Source: Clostridiales bacterium (GTDB taxonomy: Bacteria; Bacillota; Clostridia; Oscillospirales; Oscillospiraceae). From it: a stretch of 64,000 bases of DNA. Positions within the stretch are counted from its first letter, which is position 1. Each line of letters starts with the position of its first letter. Shown here in pieces: positions 45,601-53,304 of this stretch. The notes under the pieces are model-generated. The model searched no databases, was not told the DNA's origin, and worked only from the letters and a program-made list of their open reading frames with translations. The DNA is taken from NCBI GenBank assembly GCA_902363045.1, contig CABIYX010000009.1, positions 1 to 64,000 of the forward strand, read 5' to 3'. The translations under genes were made by a program, and so were the position numbers.

Positions 45601-45873
45601 GAGTATATCAAGGACGCCGCCATCCACGGCTGGGTAGAGGGCTACGGCGACGGCACCTTCCGGGCCGACGATCCCATTGACCGGGCGGAAGTCGTCACCA
45701 TTGTCAACCGCCTGCTGGGCCGCGAGGCTGACGAGGACTATATTGCCGATAATCACCGCCGTCTGGTGATGTTCCCCGACGTGTCCTCCCGCCATTGGGC
45801 CTACTACAACGTGCTGGAGGCCGCCAACGCCCACACCGCCATCCTCACCGCCCCTGAAACCTGGGACAAGTGA
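42604..45873 (+). CDS. Large Cys-rich SLH surface protein carried by the ICE
   Basis: A 1089-residue exported protein. TTG start at 42604 with AAGGAGG upstream, signal peptide to about residue 36 (ends TAFAA). Residues 50-370 hold scattered CxxC pairs and an extremely Cys-rich patch (CSCGCGNPDCGCQDPDCDGC near 337). Residues 390-660 have about seven repeats of roughly 40 residues with pattern H-x-Y ... TC ... G-Y ... CxxCG. Two Ig-like or regulatory beta domains follow, then three SLH repeats (about 880-1080) for cell-wall anchoring. Likely a metal- or surface-binding adhesin. Confidence 0.85.
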   Translation: MKSKTTRHGLKRMTALLLAVVLCVGMVPTAFAAQQDSYHDPAENWQEANNRTNELDANATVTHETFNCKVCKQQTSFIVFRTPEYTRDGQTAMSRNVKYSDGTFVDGSGKGSILDGVPGQDAYYTAYHWTKAVCETCGSINTNMAKTDYGYLKNVYWLYDCANNFFEELPETQTIEQADSEYHRVITTSGEYCGFCYGTFKEENSTLERHHMENAIRPELAHDRFVEMDTCADCGYAETSYTAAKAVIADYFGVVDGQPHTVTVSDLSEAGVTTAIRYGHSADACTLTSAPNYTEAGDYPVYYEITYTYHDTDMVEDGVAYVHLRDETTTEDGSCSCGCGNPDCGCQDPDCDGCCCDDKGCGENHNWTLLDSVDPTCLTLGYDRYLCVDCGMIEKRDYEAALGHAYQSVVIRDATCEVPGKTIDICERCGNVKETDLPQTEHEFSTTVIPATCTSPGYTLRECTVCGERHIEDITAALPHNYVSKTTPATCEGGGRTLHICEGCGSSFITDYTDPLGHSWDEGKEITGATCTGEGMTEYTCVRCGATRLEGDEAAGHIPGDPATCTDPQLCTRCGAVIENALGHDYAEEVTEPTCTEMGYTTYTCTRCGDAYKGDYTEAAGHKPGDWIIDKEPTTDSEGSKHRECEVCGEKLEEETIEKIYNQATTDSKGEAVVGGYLVIVTDTDTKDPVSNAIVTLHADDTLSIRLPNSRQLDYADQTTVTVLLTKDKSAVEGMFVTMTDKHDNYCAGNTDSNGQVTVPGTSGKTNEDGNTTVGWEDEDGDRWTLTVTVEDYETGRPIEDAEVSIGKGGNITVTLPDGTDMDEDNRITVTVTDNERDPQEGVTVIVKGDLGQSERGETDEDGKLTVPAVTETEYHGAYIYGYTDGTFGPERSMSRSEAAAIFARLLSDRLDERIPSGNNVKFKDIDPDMWYAGYVEYLTGYGVAVGYNDRTYRGDKAITRAEFTAMAARFFDVYGDGAEEIMEQYEGFDDVSDGYWAAEYIKDAAIHGWVEGYGDGTFRADDPIDRAEVVTIVNRLLGREADEDYIADNHRRLVMFPDVSSRHWAYYNVLEAANAHTAILTAPETWDK

Positions 45874-45885
45874 TCCAACCGCTGT

Positions 45886-45917
45886 GCCGCGGCCCCACTG
45901 TGGGCCGCGGCGCTTTT
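45886..45917 (+). terminator. Rho-independent terminator
   Basis: 10-bp stem (45886-45895 with 45902-45911) followed by GCTTTTA. Confidence 0.8.
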
Positions 45918-45963
45918 ATCCCACAATTCACTCTACATTAAATAAAGAAGGAGAAATGCACCT

Positions 45964-46338
45964 ATGCTGAAGATCGTAGCAATCGGAAACCTGACAAACG
46001 ATGTGGAACTGAAGGTCCATGAGGCCACCGGCAAGCCCTATGCCATCCTGCGGATCGCCTCGGACCGCCGCTACCGGGACAAGGACGGCAACCGCCTGAC
46101 GGATTTCATCTCCATTAAGGTCCGCGGCCCGCTGGCGGAACGCTGCGCGGAGTTTGCATGGAAGGGCTGCAAGTTGGCCGCCTCCGGCGACTTTGAAACC
46201 ATCACCTTCGCGGACGAGCCGGAGCGTCAGCCCGGTTTCCTCATCAAAGCCACGGAGGTGGAGTTCCTGTCTCCCCGCCGCGTGGAGGAAAGCGCCGTGT
46301 CCATGCCTGCGGACGGTATGGATGAGGCTGCGGCCTGA
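45964..46338 (+). CDS. ssb: Single-stranded DNA-binding protein
   Basis: A 124-residue OB-fold SSB (MLKIVAIGNLTNDVELKVHEATGKPYAILRIASDRRYRDKDGNRLTDFISIKVRGPLAERCAEFAWKGCKLAASGD). Shorter than housekeeping SSB and without the acidic DDDIPF-type tail, as in plasmid and ICE versions. AAGGAGAAATGCACCT precedes the ATG. It opens the long coupled gene run and would coat ICE single strands during transfer. Confidence 0.88.
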   Translation: MLKIVAIGNLTNDVELKVHEATGKPYAILRIASDRRYRDKDGNRLTDFISIKVRGPLAERCAEFAWKGCKLAASGDFETITFADEPERQPGFLIKATEVEFLSPRRVEESAVSMPADGMDEAAA

Positions 46339-46343
46339 GCGCC

Positions 46344-47240
46344 ATGCGTAATACAGGCATTGAATACACCAGTGCGGAACGCACCCCCACCATTCTACCG
46401 GAACTGGCGGAACTGCTCCCCCCTCTCAGCGGGGAGCAGCTTGCCGCGCTGGAGAAGGACATCCTGCAAAACGGCTGCTATGCGCCCATCATTGTCAATG
46501 AGGATCTGGTCGTCGTAGACGGCCACAACCGGCAGCAGATCTGCACCCGGCACGACCTGCCCTACAAGATGGCGGTGTTTGCCTTTGACGATCTGCTGGA
46601 GGCCAAGCAGTGGGCGCTGGATACCCAGAAGGGCCGCCGCAACCTGGACAAATGGGAGTTGGGCAAGATCGCCCTGAAACTGCGGCCGGAGATCGAGGCC
46701 AGGGCAAAGGCCAACCAGGGTGCCCGTACAGACCTTTCGGCAACATTGCCGGAAGGTTCCGCACCTGTGGACACCCGCAAAAAATTGGCTGCATCCGTTG
46801 GCCTCGGAGAGCGCACGATGGGCAAGGTGATGCAGATCGACGAACACGCCCCCGCCGCCGTGAAGGAGGCCCTGGATAAAAAGGAACTGTCCGTCAACCA
46901 AGGGTATCAGATCACCCGGCAGGTACAGGATCTGCCGGAGGACGAGCAGGGGCAGGCGGCATTGGACCTGGTGGAGCTGGAAAAAGCGAAAAAGGAGATC
47001 CGGGAGAAGGATGCGGAGATCGACCGCCAGAGCAAGATCGCCGGCGTGTTCTGCAAGGCTTATGAAAAGGCCGTTCTGCTGACGCCCACAGAGGAAAATG
47101 TGCGCATCTGGGTCAAATGCACCCGCATGACTAAGGAAGAAATGGAGGATACCATCCAGGAGTCCCATGAGTTGGCCGGGGTGTTTACCTCCATTGCCGG
47201 CCTCATGGAACACCTCCTGCCGGAAAGGGGGACGCTATGA
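46344..47240 (+). CDS. ParB-like partition/nuclease protein
   Basis: A 298-residue protein with the ParB N-terminal domain (LEKDILQNGCYAPIIVNEDLVVVDGHNRQQICTRHDLPYKMAVFAFDDLLEAKQWALDTQKGRRNL), a central helix-turn-helix region (KKLAASVGLGERTMGKVMQID) and a coiled-coil C-terminus. No ParA lies beside it; ParM/ParR follow 2.5 kb later. Overlaps the next gene by 4 nt (ATGA). Confidence 0.82.
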   Translation: MRNTGIEYTSAERTPTILPELAELLPPLSGEQLAALEKDILQNGCYAPIIVNEDLVVVDGHNRQQICTRHDLPYKMAVFAFDDLLEAKQWALDTQKGRRNLDKWELGKIALKLRPEIEARAKANQGARTDLSATLPEGSAPVDTRKKLAASVGLGERTMGKVMQIDEHAPAAVKEALDKKELSVNQGYQITRQVQDLPEDEQGQAALDLVELEKAKKEIREKDAEIDRQSKIAGVFCKAYEKAVLLTPTEENVRIWVKCTRMTKEEMEDTIQESHELAGVFTSIAGLMEHLLPERGTL

Positions 47241-47974
47241 ATGAGATGAGTGTGCGAACATGGCAGGAGCGGTTCCGTGCCGGGGATTTCAGCAGCCGGG
47301 ACCGTGCTGTGCAGTGCGAGGCCGGCTGGTATGACTGGTTTTGCCGGGACGACGCCCTGGCCGGACGCCTGAAGAAGATCTCCAGCGTGGTGCTGGGGAT
47401 CACGGACCCCTTCATTCTGGACAACTACTATGTGTGGTTCAAGAACAACTGCCCGCTGGAGGGACCGCTTTATGACGACGTCCGGTTTGAGCCTCTCACC
47501 GGGGAGCGCGACGGGAAATATTTTCTTGTTGCCCTGGACAGCCACCACGAACTGATCAAGTGGACGCTGTACACAGAGCGGTATGGCTATGACGCGCCGG
47601 AGTTTTGCTGCGGGAATGTGCGGGAGATGACCGCCTATATCAACGCCATGGCGCCGGAACTGGCCCAGGGGATCCAGCCTCGCTTCGTGCTGGAGAAAGC
47701 GGCTGTGGGGGAATATGTCCGGCAGCATGAAGGGAAAGCCGCCTACAGCATCCGGCGGGAGGGGGATCACCTGTTCGCCTACCAATCCTCCCGCGACTGG
47801 AAATATCGGACTGTCGCGGTTTCGGACTCTCCGGAGAATGTTCCCCAGGGCTTTCCCGCGGAGCGGGCCGAACAGCACGGCATGCTCTATGTTTTCCCAA
47901 GCAAGGCCCCCGCTCTGGACAGGGCCGACTATGTGGTGCGGCGCGCACAGCGCAGGAAGGAGCAGACGCGATGA
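47237..47974 (+). CDS. Uncharacterised ICE protein, 245 residues
   Basis: Soluble protein rich in Trp and Tyr (VRTWQERFRAGDFSSRDRAVQCEAGWYDWFCRDDAL; LDNYYVWFKNNCPLEGPLYDDVRF; HHELIKWTLYTERYGYDAPEFCCGN). No signal peptide or membrane segment. I do not recognise a named family. It overlaps both neighbours by ATGA junctions, so it is made from the same message as ParB. Possible DNA-metabolism accessory by context only. Confidence 0.6.
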   Translation: MNEMSVRTWQERFRAGDFSSRDRAVQCEAGWYDWFCRDDALAGRLKKISSVVLGITDPFILDNYYVWFKNNCPLEGPLYDDVRFEPLTGERDGKYFLVALDSHHELIKWTLYTERYGYDAPEFCCGNVREMTAYINAMAPELAQGIQPRFVLEKAAVGEYVRQHEGKAAYSIRREGDHLFAYQSSRDWKYRTVAVSDSPENVPQGFPAERAEQHGMLYVFPSKAPALDRADYVVRRAQRRKEQTR

Positions 47975-48375
47975 CCAGGAGATCCCACGGCCGCCCCGCG
48001 CTGCCGCCCGACGCCAAGGATGAGATCCTCCATGTGCTGTTTGCCAACATGGAGATCAGCGGCGACGAGATCGCGGCCATTTTGAAAAAACACCATGTCT
48101 CCTGCGACGCCGACGTCCTGCAGGACCGCTACCGCAGGCAGCTGGGCCAGCGCCTCATGGCCAGCCTCCGGGATGCCTCTGGTGAGCGCGAGGTCCTGTC
48201 CAATGGGAAGGGGCGGTATGTTGTGCTGGAGTGCTGCAGGGATCGCCAACAGCTCGCGGCCATCCGCCGCCGCATTCAAAATCAGGCGCATGGCCTGAAC
48301 GCTTCCGCCGGCAAGGTGAGATCCCGCATCGCTGTGCTGGATCGCCTGATCGCCCGGCTCAGAAAGGCGGCGTGA
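47971..48375 (+). CDS. Uncharacterised basic ICE protein, 134 residues
   Basis: Helical, Arg-rich protein: PDAKDEILHVLFANMEISGDEIAAILKKHHVSCDADVLQDRYRRQLGQRLMASLRD may be a helix-turn-helix, and the C-terminus (IRRRIQNQAHGLNASAGKVRSRIAVLDRLIARLRKAA) is a coiled-coil-like helix. Overlaps the preceding gene by ATGA. DNA binding is a guess from charge and helices. Confidence 0.55.
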   Translation: MTRRSHGRPALPPDAKDEILHVLFANMEISGDEIAAILKKHHVSCDADVLQDRYRRQLGQRLMASLRDASGEREVLSNGKGRYVVLECCRDRQQLAAIRRRIQNQAHGLNASAGKVRSRIAVLDRLIARLRKAA

Positions 48376-48376
48376 C

Positions 48377-49039
48377 ATGAAGATCAAGGATCTGATCGCC
48401 GCGGTCCGGGACTACCCCGCTCTGCGGCAGGCGTTGGAGGAATCCAACACTGAATTGGACCTCAGCCGGATGGAATGCGCGCAACTGCAGAGCAAGATCA
48501 ATGAACTGGAACCGCTCGTCGATGAATACTACCAGGAGAGCTGCGGTAAGGAATATGCCGCCAATCAGGAGCGCCAGAAAGTGGAAACACTGAAGAAAGC
48601 CCTTGCGTCCTTTTGCCCGGCCCTGGACAGCACGGAGCAGCTCCGGCGGTTCTATGACACCATCGCCCCGGATTTTGATGATGGTGGTTTCCGCCTCTAC
48701 GACGCCGCCCTGGCGATCTCCGGCTATCCCAATCTCCCCGGCGAGTTCCCCTATGAGGACAACCGCGGTGTCTTTGATGAGGCGGACGGTCATCAACTGC
48801 TGAAGTACCTGACCGCCCTGCACTTCCATGCCGTTCGGTGGGAGGTCGTGCCGGGGACACCTTATGAAAAGGCTGTCCTGTTGGATGTGGACACCGCCAC
48901 CCCGGAGTACCGGGCCTTTGAAAAGCAGCTCTATACGCAGGCCCTGCGTGACTTAGGTTTTCAGGGCCTTCTGCCCCAGGAGCAGGAACGGCGGATCGGC
49001 AAGCAAAAAGAAAAACGGAAGGAAGGTGCTGAGCGATAG
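48377..49039 (+). CDS. Uncharacterised coiled-coil ICE protein, 220 residues
   Basis: Residues 15-75 form a coiled coil (LRQALEESNTELDLSRMECAQLQSKINELEPLVDEYY), followed by an alpha/beta region (RFYDTIAPDFDDGGFRLYDAALAISGYPNLPGEFPYEDNRGVFDEADGHQLLKYLTALHF) and a basic tail. The start is 1 nt past the previous stop. No family recognised. It ends in the GAGCGATAG form of the recurring junction. Confidence 0.55.
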   Translation: MKIKDLIAAVRDYPALRQALEESNTELDLSRMECAQLQSKINELEPLVDEYYQESCGKEYAANQERQKVETLKKALASFCPALDSTEQLRRFYDTIAPDFDDGGFRLYDAALAISGYPNLPGEFPYEDNRGVFDEADGHQLLKYLTALHFHAVRWEVVPGTPYEKAVLLDVDTATPEYRAFEKQLYTQALRDLGFQGLLPQEQERRIGKQKEKRKEGAER

Positions 49040-49059
49040 AACAGAAACCTGACAATGGG

Positions 49060-49722
49060 ATGAGCAAGGATGCCTTCTGGGCGCTGATTCAGGAGGCAAA
49101 AACCGCCTGCGGCCAGGATCTGAACGCTATGGAGGACTACCTGCGGGAGCAGCTTGTGTCTATGGGGCCTGCCGCGGCGAAAAATTTCCATGACATTCTG
49201 CAAACCTATGAGGATCTGGCGGACCAATACGGCCTGTGGGACGCCGTCAGCGTGATCAAGGAGTATGGCTGTTCGGATGACGGTTTTATCGACTTCCGCG
49301 CCTGGCTGATCGCCCAGGGCAAAGAGGTGTACATGAATGCGCTGAGGGATCCCGACACGCTGGCGGATATAGAGCCATACGGCGATTGCTGTTTCGAGTG
49401 CCTGTCCTATGTGGGCGATTACGCCTATGAGCAGCTCACCGGCCGCAGCGCCTACGACGAGATGGAACCAGACAGGATCGAGAAGATGCGGGACGAGCTA
49501 AAAAAGGATATCGTCTACAAAGACGGCATCCAATACCCCAGGGAGCCGAAGGACCTGCCACGGTTCCTACCCCGGCTGTGCGAAAAATACGGCGGGCCGG
49601 AGCGTTTCCTGGCGGCGCCATCCACATGGAATTACGACCTCCATGAGATCCGCCGGCTGCTGGACGAGGGCAAGGTCCAGGACATGGCTACCAAAAAAGA
49701 GAAAGGGGGCGGCGCTCGGTGA
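49060..49722 (+). CDS. DUF4240 domain protein
   Basis: A 220-residue protein with the DUF4240 pattern: FWALIQEAKTACGQDLNAMEDYLREQLVSMGPAAAKNFHDILQTYEDLADQYGLWDAVSVIKEYGCSDDGFIDFRAWLIAQGKEVYMNALRDPDTLADIEPYGD. DUF4240 is seen in bacterial proteins thought to belong to conflict systems or toxin immunity, but no activity is established. C-terminal 70 residues are basic and unlike the domain. Stop overlaps the GTG start of parM (GTGA). Confidence 0.72.
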   Translation: MSKDAFWALIQEAKTACGQDLNAMEDYLREQLVSMGPAAAKNFHDILQTYEDLADQYGLWDAVSVIKEYGCSDDGFIDFRAWLIAQGKEVYMNALRDPDTLADIEPYGDCCFECLSYVGDYAYEQLTGRSAYDEMEPDRIEKMRDELKKDIVYKDGIQYPREPKDLPRFLPRLCEKYGGPERFLAAPSTWNYDLHEIRRLLDEGKVQDMATKKEKGGGAR

Positions 49723-50648
49723 GCGAGGGATACGTCATCGGCGTGGACCACGGTTACGCAGCCATGAAAACTGTCCACGGTTCCTTCCCCTCGGGGCTGG
49801 TGGCCTATGAGCACGAGCCGTACACCCAGAAGAATGTGTTGGAATACGGCGGTACGTACTATGTGGTAGGCAGCGGCAGGCAGCCTCTGCAGAAAGACAA
49901 GACCCGGACGGAGGACTACTATCTGCTGACCCTGGCAGCCATCGCCAGGGAACTGGACTGCCGCAATGCCGAGCGCACCTGCTCCGTCATTCTGGCTGCC
50001 GGCCTGCCCCTGACCAGTTTTGGCCGGGACAAGAAGAAGTTCCGTGCCTATCTGCTGCGGGACGGCAAACCGGTGCCCTTCCGCTATGAGGGCCGGGACT
50101 ATACCGTCACCGTCCGGGATGTGAAACTGTTCCCCCAGGGCTATGCCGCTGTGCTGACCCAGACGGAGCTGCTGGATGAACCGTCCGTCATCGTGGCGGA
50201 CATCGGTGGCTGGACAGTGGACCTGATGCGCTTGGACAACCGCCTCCCCAATGCCGCCACCTGCCGCAGCTTGGAGTGGGGCATGATCCGCTGCATCGAT
50301 GAGATCAGCGAACAGGTGCGACGCGTCCTGGGTCTTTCTCTGACAACGGCGCAGATCGAGTGCGTCCTGCGGGGTGATGCCAGCAGCCTCCCGGACGAGG
50401 CGAAAGGAATCATCCATGCCCAGGCGGACCTGTATGTGCAGAACCTGCTCTCCACCATCACGGAGTGCGGCCTGGACACCCGCGCCATGCCTACTATTTT
50501 TATAGGCGGCGGAGCGGCGCTCATGAAGCGGCGTGTTTCGGCCACAAACGGCCTGTGTCGGCCCGTGATCCTCGATGATGTATCCCTGAACGCCAAGGGC
50601 TATGAACGGCTTGTACGGCAGATGTCGGGGAGCGGCGCCCATGCCTGA
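49719..50648 (+). CDS. parM: ParM/Alp-type actin-like segregation ATPase
   Basis: A 309-residue actin-fold protein: phosphate-1 loop VIGVDHGYAAMKTVHG at the N-terminus, ADIGGWTVDLMRLDN as phosphate-2 near 167, and the adenosine motif IFIGGGAALMKR near 265. GTG start at 49719 overlaps the previous stop. Forms filaments that push plasmid copies apart; on an ICE it suggests that the circular form replicates and needs stable inheritance. Followed at once by its ParR-like partner. Confidence 0.85.
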   Translation: MSEGYVIGVDHGYAAMKTVHGSFPSGLVAYEHEPYTQKNVLEYGGTYYVVGSGRQPLQKDKTRTEDYYLLTLAAIARELDCRNAERTCSVILAAGLPLTSFGRDKKKFRAYLLRDGKPVPFRYEGRDYTVTVRDVKLFPQGYAAVLTQTELLDEPSVIVADIGGWTVDLMRLDNRLPNAATCRSLEWGMIRCIDEISEQVRRVLGLSLTTAQIECVLRGDASSLPDEAKGIIHAQADLYVQNLLSTITECGLDTRAMPTIFIGGGAALMKRRVSATNGLCRPVILDDVSLNAKGYERLVRQMSGSGAHA

Positions 50649-50937
50649 AAAGCGACGGCTCAGTCTTTCCTTCTCCCTGACTCAGCGGGAGCAGCGGAAC
50701 GCATGGGAGCGCCTGTCCGCCGTTGCGCCCGGACAGCGCATGGACGCCGTGTGCAGGATGATCAACGGCTATATGGAACAACAGGAACTGCTGGAGGCCA
50801 TTCGCGGCGCTATCCGGGAGGAACTGGCAGGCGTTTCCTTCCCAAAGACCACTACGCAGCAGGAGCAGGCCGGGGCCGTCGATGAGGACGTCCTCGGCTT
50901 TCTCCGTGCGCTGCAGGAGGGAGATGATACCATCTGA
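50641..50937 (+). CDS. ParR-like centromere-binding protein
   Basis: A 98-residue protein, RRLSLSFSLTQREQRNAWERLSAVAPGQRMDAVCRMINGYMEQQELLEAIRGAIREEL: a ribbon-helix-helix-like start followed by helices and an acidic tail. It overlaps the parM stop by 8 nt, which is the ParM-ParR order. It should bind a centromere repeat (parC), which I did not find in the adjacent 300 nt; it may lie elsewhere. Confidence 0.72.
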   Translation: MPEKRRLSLSFSLTQREQRNAWERLSAVAPGQRMDAVCRMINGYMEQQELLEAIRGAIREELAGVSFPKTTTQQEQAGAVDEDVLGFLRALQEGDDTI

Positions 50938-52091
50938 TTCGATATTTTGATATGTTCGCCGGGATCGGCGGCTTTCGGGCGGGGCTGACCCGCGTCGGCG
51001 GCTTCCAGTGCGTCGGACACTGCGAGATCGACAAATATGCCGAAGCCAGTTACCGCGCGATCCACGACATCAGGAAGGAGGAGCGATACTATCCAGACGC
51101 CCGAGCCATTGACCCCAACGACCTGCCCGACTTCGACCTTTTGTGTGGGGGATTCCCCTGCCAGGCGTTTTCTCTCGCTGGCCGCAGAAAAGGATTTGAC
51201 GATGCAAGAGGTACTCTCTTCTTTGAAATTGCCCGCCTGGCTGAAACCAGACGGCCTTCGTATCTTCTGCTCGAGAACGTGCCAGGACTGCTTAACCATG
51301 ACGGCGGCCGGACGTTTGCGGCCATCCTCTCCGCGCTTTCTGACCTGGGGTACCATGTCGAATGGGCTGTGCTTAACAGCAAACATTTTGGAGTCCCGCA
51401 GTCAAGGAGGAGGGTGTTCCTTATCTGCTATCTTGATCCCCGATGCGCCGGAAAAATATTACCTGTCTTCGGAAATGGTGCAAAAGCTCTTATACAACTC
51501 ATCGGCGGGGCGCAAGGACACCGGGTCTATGACCCAGAAGGAGTAGCCTGTACCCAGACAGCCGGTGGTGGCGGCCTCGGTGTGAAAACCGGGTTATACC
51601 TGCTGCCGCCGGACGCGCCCTTTGTGGATCTGTGTGCGGGGCATCCGAAACGGACGCAGCAATCCCGATGCATCACTGCCCGCTATGGGCAGACGACGCT
51701 GTCCAATCATAAGGCGGAACGCTCCGGGGCGCTGCTGATCAAGGAAGCCACCCGAAAAGGCTATCAGGAGGCGGCGCCTGGCGACAGCGTGGACTTGGGC
51801 TATCCGGGCAGCGCCACACGCGCCGGTCGGGTCGGGGTCGGTGTCGCCCATGACGCCGCCAGTGTGCAGGGCATTGTGGAGCGCGGCGGACGCATCCGCC
51901 GCCTGATGCCCAGGGAGTGCCTGCGCCTGCAGGGCTTTGACGATGAGCAAATCGACAAGATCCTCGCCATCAACTCGGACGCCCAAGCCTACAAGCAGGC
52001 AGGCAACAGCGTCACCGTTACAGTGATCGAGGCCATTGGCCGGCGCATCCGGGCCGTGGACGAGGCTTTGCGAAAGGAGGCGGCTGCGTGA
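50934..52091 (+). CDS. DNA (cytosine-5) methyltransferase
   Basis: Starts IRYFDMFAGIGGFRAGL (SAM motif I), catalytic GGFPCQAFSLAGRRKGF (motif IV, Cys near residue 64), LLENVPGLL (motif VI), GVPQSRRRVFLICY (VIII), QAGNSVTVTVIEAIG (X). The middle 190-300 is the target-recognition part. The natural start seems to be CTG at 50934, overlapping the parR stop as CTGA; ATG at 50952 would drop five residues before motif I. No restriction enzyme is adjacent, so it is an orphan that may protect the ICE against host restriction. Confidence 0.9.
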   Translation: MIRYFDMFAGIGGFRAGLTRVGGFQCVGHCEIDKYAEASYRAIHDIRKEERYYPDARAIDPNDLPDFDLLCGGFPCQAFSLAGRRKGFDDARGTLFFEIARLAETRRPSYLLLENVPGLLNHDGGRTFAAILSALSDLGYHVEWAVLNSKHFGVPQSRRRVFLICYLDPRCAGKILPVFGNGAKALIQLIGGAQGHRVYDPEGVACTQTAGGGGLGVKTGLYLLPPDAPFVDLCAGHPKRTQQSRCITARYGQTTLSNHKAERSGALLIKEATRKGYQEAAPGDSVDLGYPGSATRAGRVGVGVAHDAASVQGIVERGGRIRRLMPRECLRLQGFDDEQIDKILAINSDAQAYKQAGNSVTVTVIEAIGRRIRAVDEALRKEAAA

Positions 52092-53050
52092 CCGGGATGA
52101 AGGACCAGTATTTCGGCGTCGAGGTGGAGATGACCGGCATCACCCGTGAACAGGCCGCGCAGGCGCTGGCAGATTATTTCGGAACGATCCCACAGTACAA
52201 AGGTGGGGTTTATGATGCATGGGTCGTCAAAGACACAGAAAACAAAGAGTGGAAACTGATGAGTGACGGAAGCATCCGTGCAGAGCGAAAGACATTGCAT
52301 GGCTACGAACAAACAAATAACAGGCAATATAAAGTGGAGATGGTTTCGCCCAAACTGACCTATGCGGAGCTGCCAAAGTTCCAAGAGTGTGTGCGGCAGA
52401 TCCGGCATGCGGGGGCAAAGGTCAACAGTTCCTGCGGCCTGCACATCCATGTGGACGCGGCCAACCACAACCGCCAGAGCTTGAAAAACCTCCTGAGCAT
52501 CATGTACGCCAAAGAGGACATTTTGTTCAAGGCCCTGCAGGTGAATGAGGCCCGTGCCGCCCGCTGGTGCCAAAAGGTGCGGGAACCCATGCTGCGGCAG
52601 GCCCGCACCCTCTCCGCTGAGGAAACCAAGGATCTGACACAGCTGGAGAGCATTTGGTATGAAGGGGAGGTCAGCGCAGGAGAGCATTACAACTGGACAC
52701 GCTATTATGCCTTAAACCTGCACTCGGTGTTCTATCGCGGCACGGTGGAGTGGCGCTGTTTCAACTCCACCCTCCATGCAGGCCGTGCCGCGGCGTACAT
52801 CAACCTGTGCCTCGCCATGTCGGCCCAGGCCATAGCCCAGCGCAGCACTGTCATGCGGAAAACCCACAGCGACAATGAACTATTCACTTTCCGTGTATGG
52901 CTGGTGCGCCTGGGCCTCAACGGGCCGGAGTTTAAGAACACCCGCGACCATCTGCTGGCCAACTTAGATGGTGACCGTGCCTGGCGCTACGACAAGGACA
53001 GTTACGAAGTCAACAAAAAGAAGAAAAAGAACCGAGAGATGGAGAGGTGA
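52088..53050 (+). CDS. Amidoligase-family enzyme (ATP-grasp-like COOH-NH2 ligase)
   Basis: A 320-residue protein of the Amidoligase_2 type. Metal-binding start YFGVEVEMTGITREQAA near residue 8; the family's central motif SSCGLHIHVDAANHNRQS near 117; WRCFNSTLHAGRAAAYI near 225. Such enzymes are predicted to form amide bonds using ATP, often beside AIG2/GGCT cyclotransferases, as found here two genes on. The GTG start at 52088 overlaps the methyltransferase stop; ATG at 52097 is an alternative. Substrate unknown. Confidence 0.85.
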   Translation: MTGMKDQYFGVEVEMTGITREQAAQALADYFGTIPQYKGGVYDAWVVKDTENKEWKLMSDGSIRAERKTLHGYEQTNNRQYKVEMVSPKLTYAELPKFQECVRQIRHAGAKVNSSCGLHIHVDAANHNRQSLKNLLSIMYAKEDILFKALQVNEARAARWCQKVREPMLRQARTLSAEETKDLTQLESIWYEGEVSAGEHYNWTRYYALNLHSVFYRGTVEWRCFNSTLHAGRAAAYINLCLAMSAQAIAQRSTVMRKTHSDNELFTFRVWLVRLGLNGPEFKNTRDHLLANLDGDRAWRYDKDSYEVNKKKKKNREMER

Positions 53051-53054
53051 CGAG

Positions 53055-53303
53055 ATGAAGATCCGCATTGAAGAAGATATCCTGTCCGGTACCGGGGCGG
53101 AGATCATGGACCAGCTGCGCGCCCGTGTATTTGACCCCACGGAGTTCCCTGACACGGAGAGTTACATCTGGTTCCTGCGAAACAATGTGGTGCGTACCAC
53201 CGGCCTGGACTTCCCACTGCCAGAGGGGGATGTGGAGCAGCAGGCCCGCATGATGTTCTCCCAGTTGGCGAAAGTAGGTGCCCTCACGATTCTGGAGGAC
53301 TGA
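53055..53303 (+). CDS. Small acidic protein between amidoligase and GGCT
   Basis: An 82-residue acidic protein (KIRIEEDILSGTGAEIMDQLRARVFDPTEFPDTESYIWFLRNNVVRTTGLDFPLPEGDVEQQARMM...). No Cys, no signal peptide, and a C-terminal LTILED. GAGAGGTGACGAG precedes the ATG. It stands 4 nt after the amidoligase and 1 nt before the cyclotransferase, so it may be the partner or substrate of these enzymes. No known family. Confidence 0.7.
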   Translation: MKIRIEEDILSGTGAEIMDQLRARVFDPTEFPDTESYIWFLRNNVVRTTGLDFPLPEGDVEQQARMMFSQLAKVGALTILED

Positions 53304-53304
53304 T

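Noticed and set aside
44557..45834. 425-residue open frame on the minus strand
   Set aside because: Shadow of the same SLH gene; composition mirrors its codons and there is no start signal.
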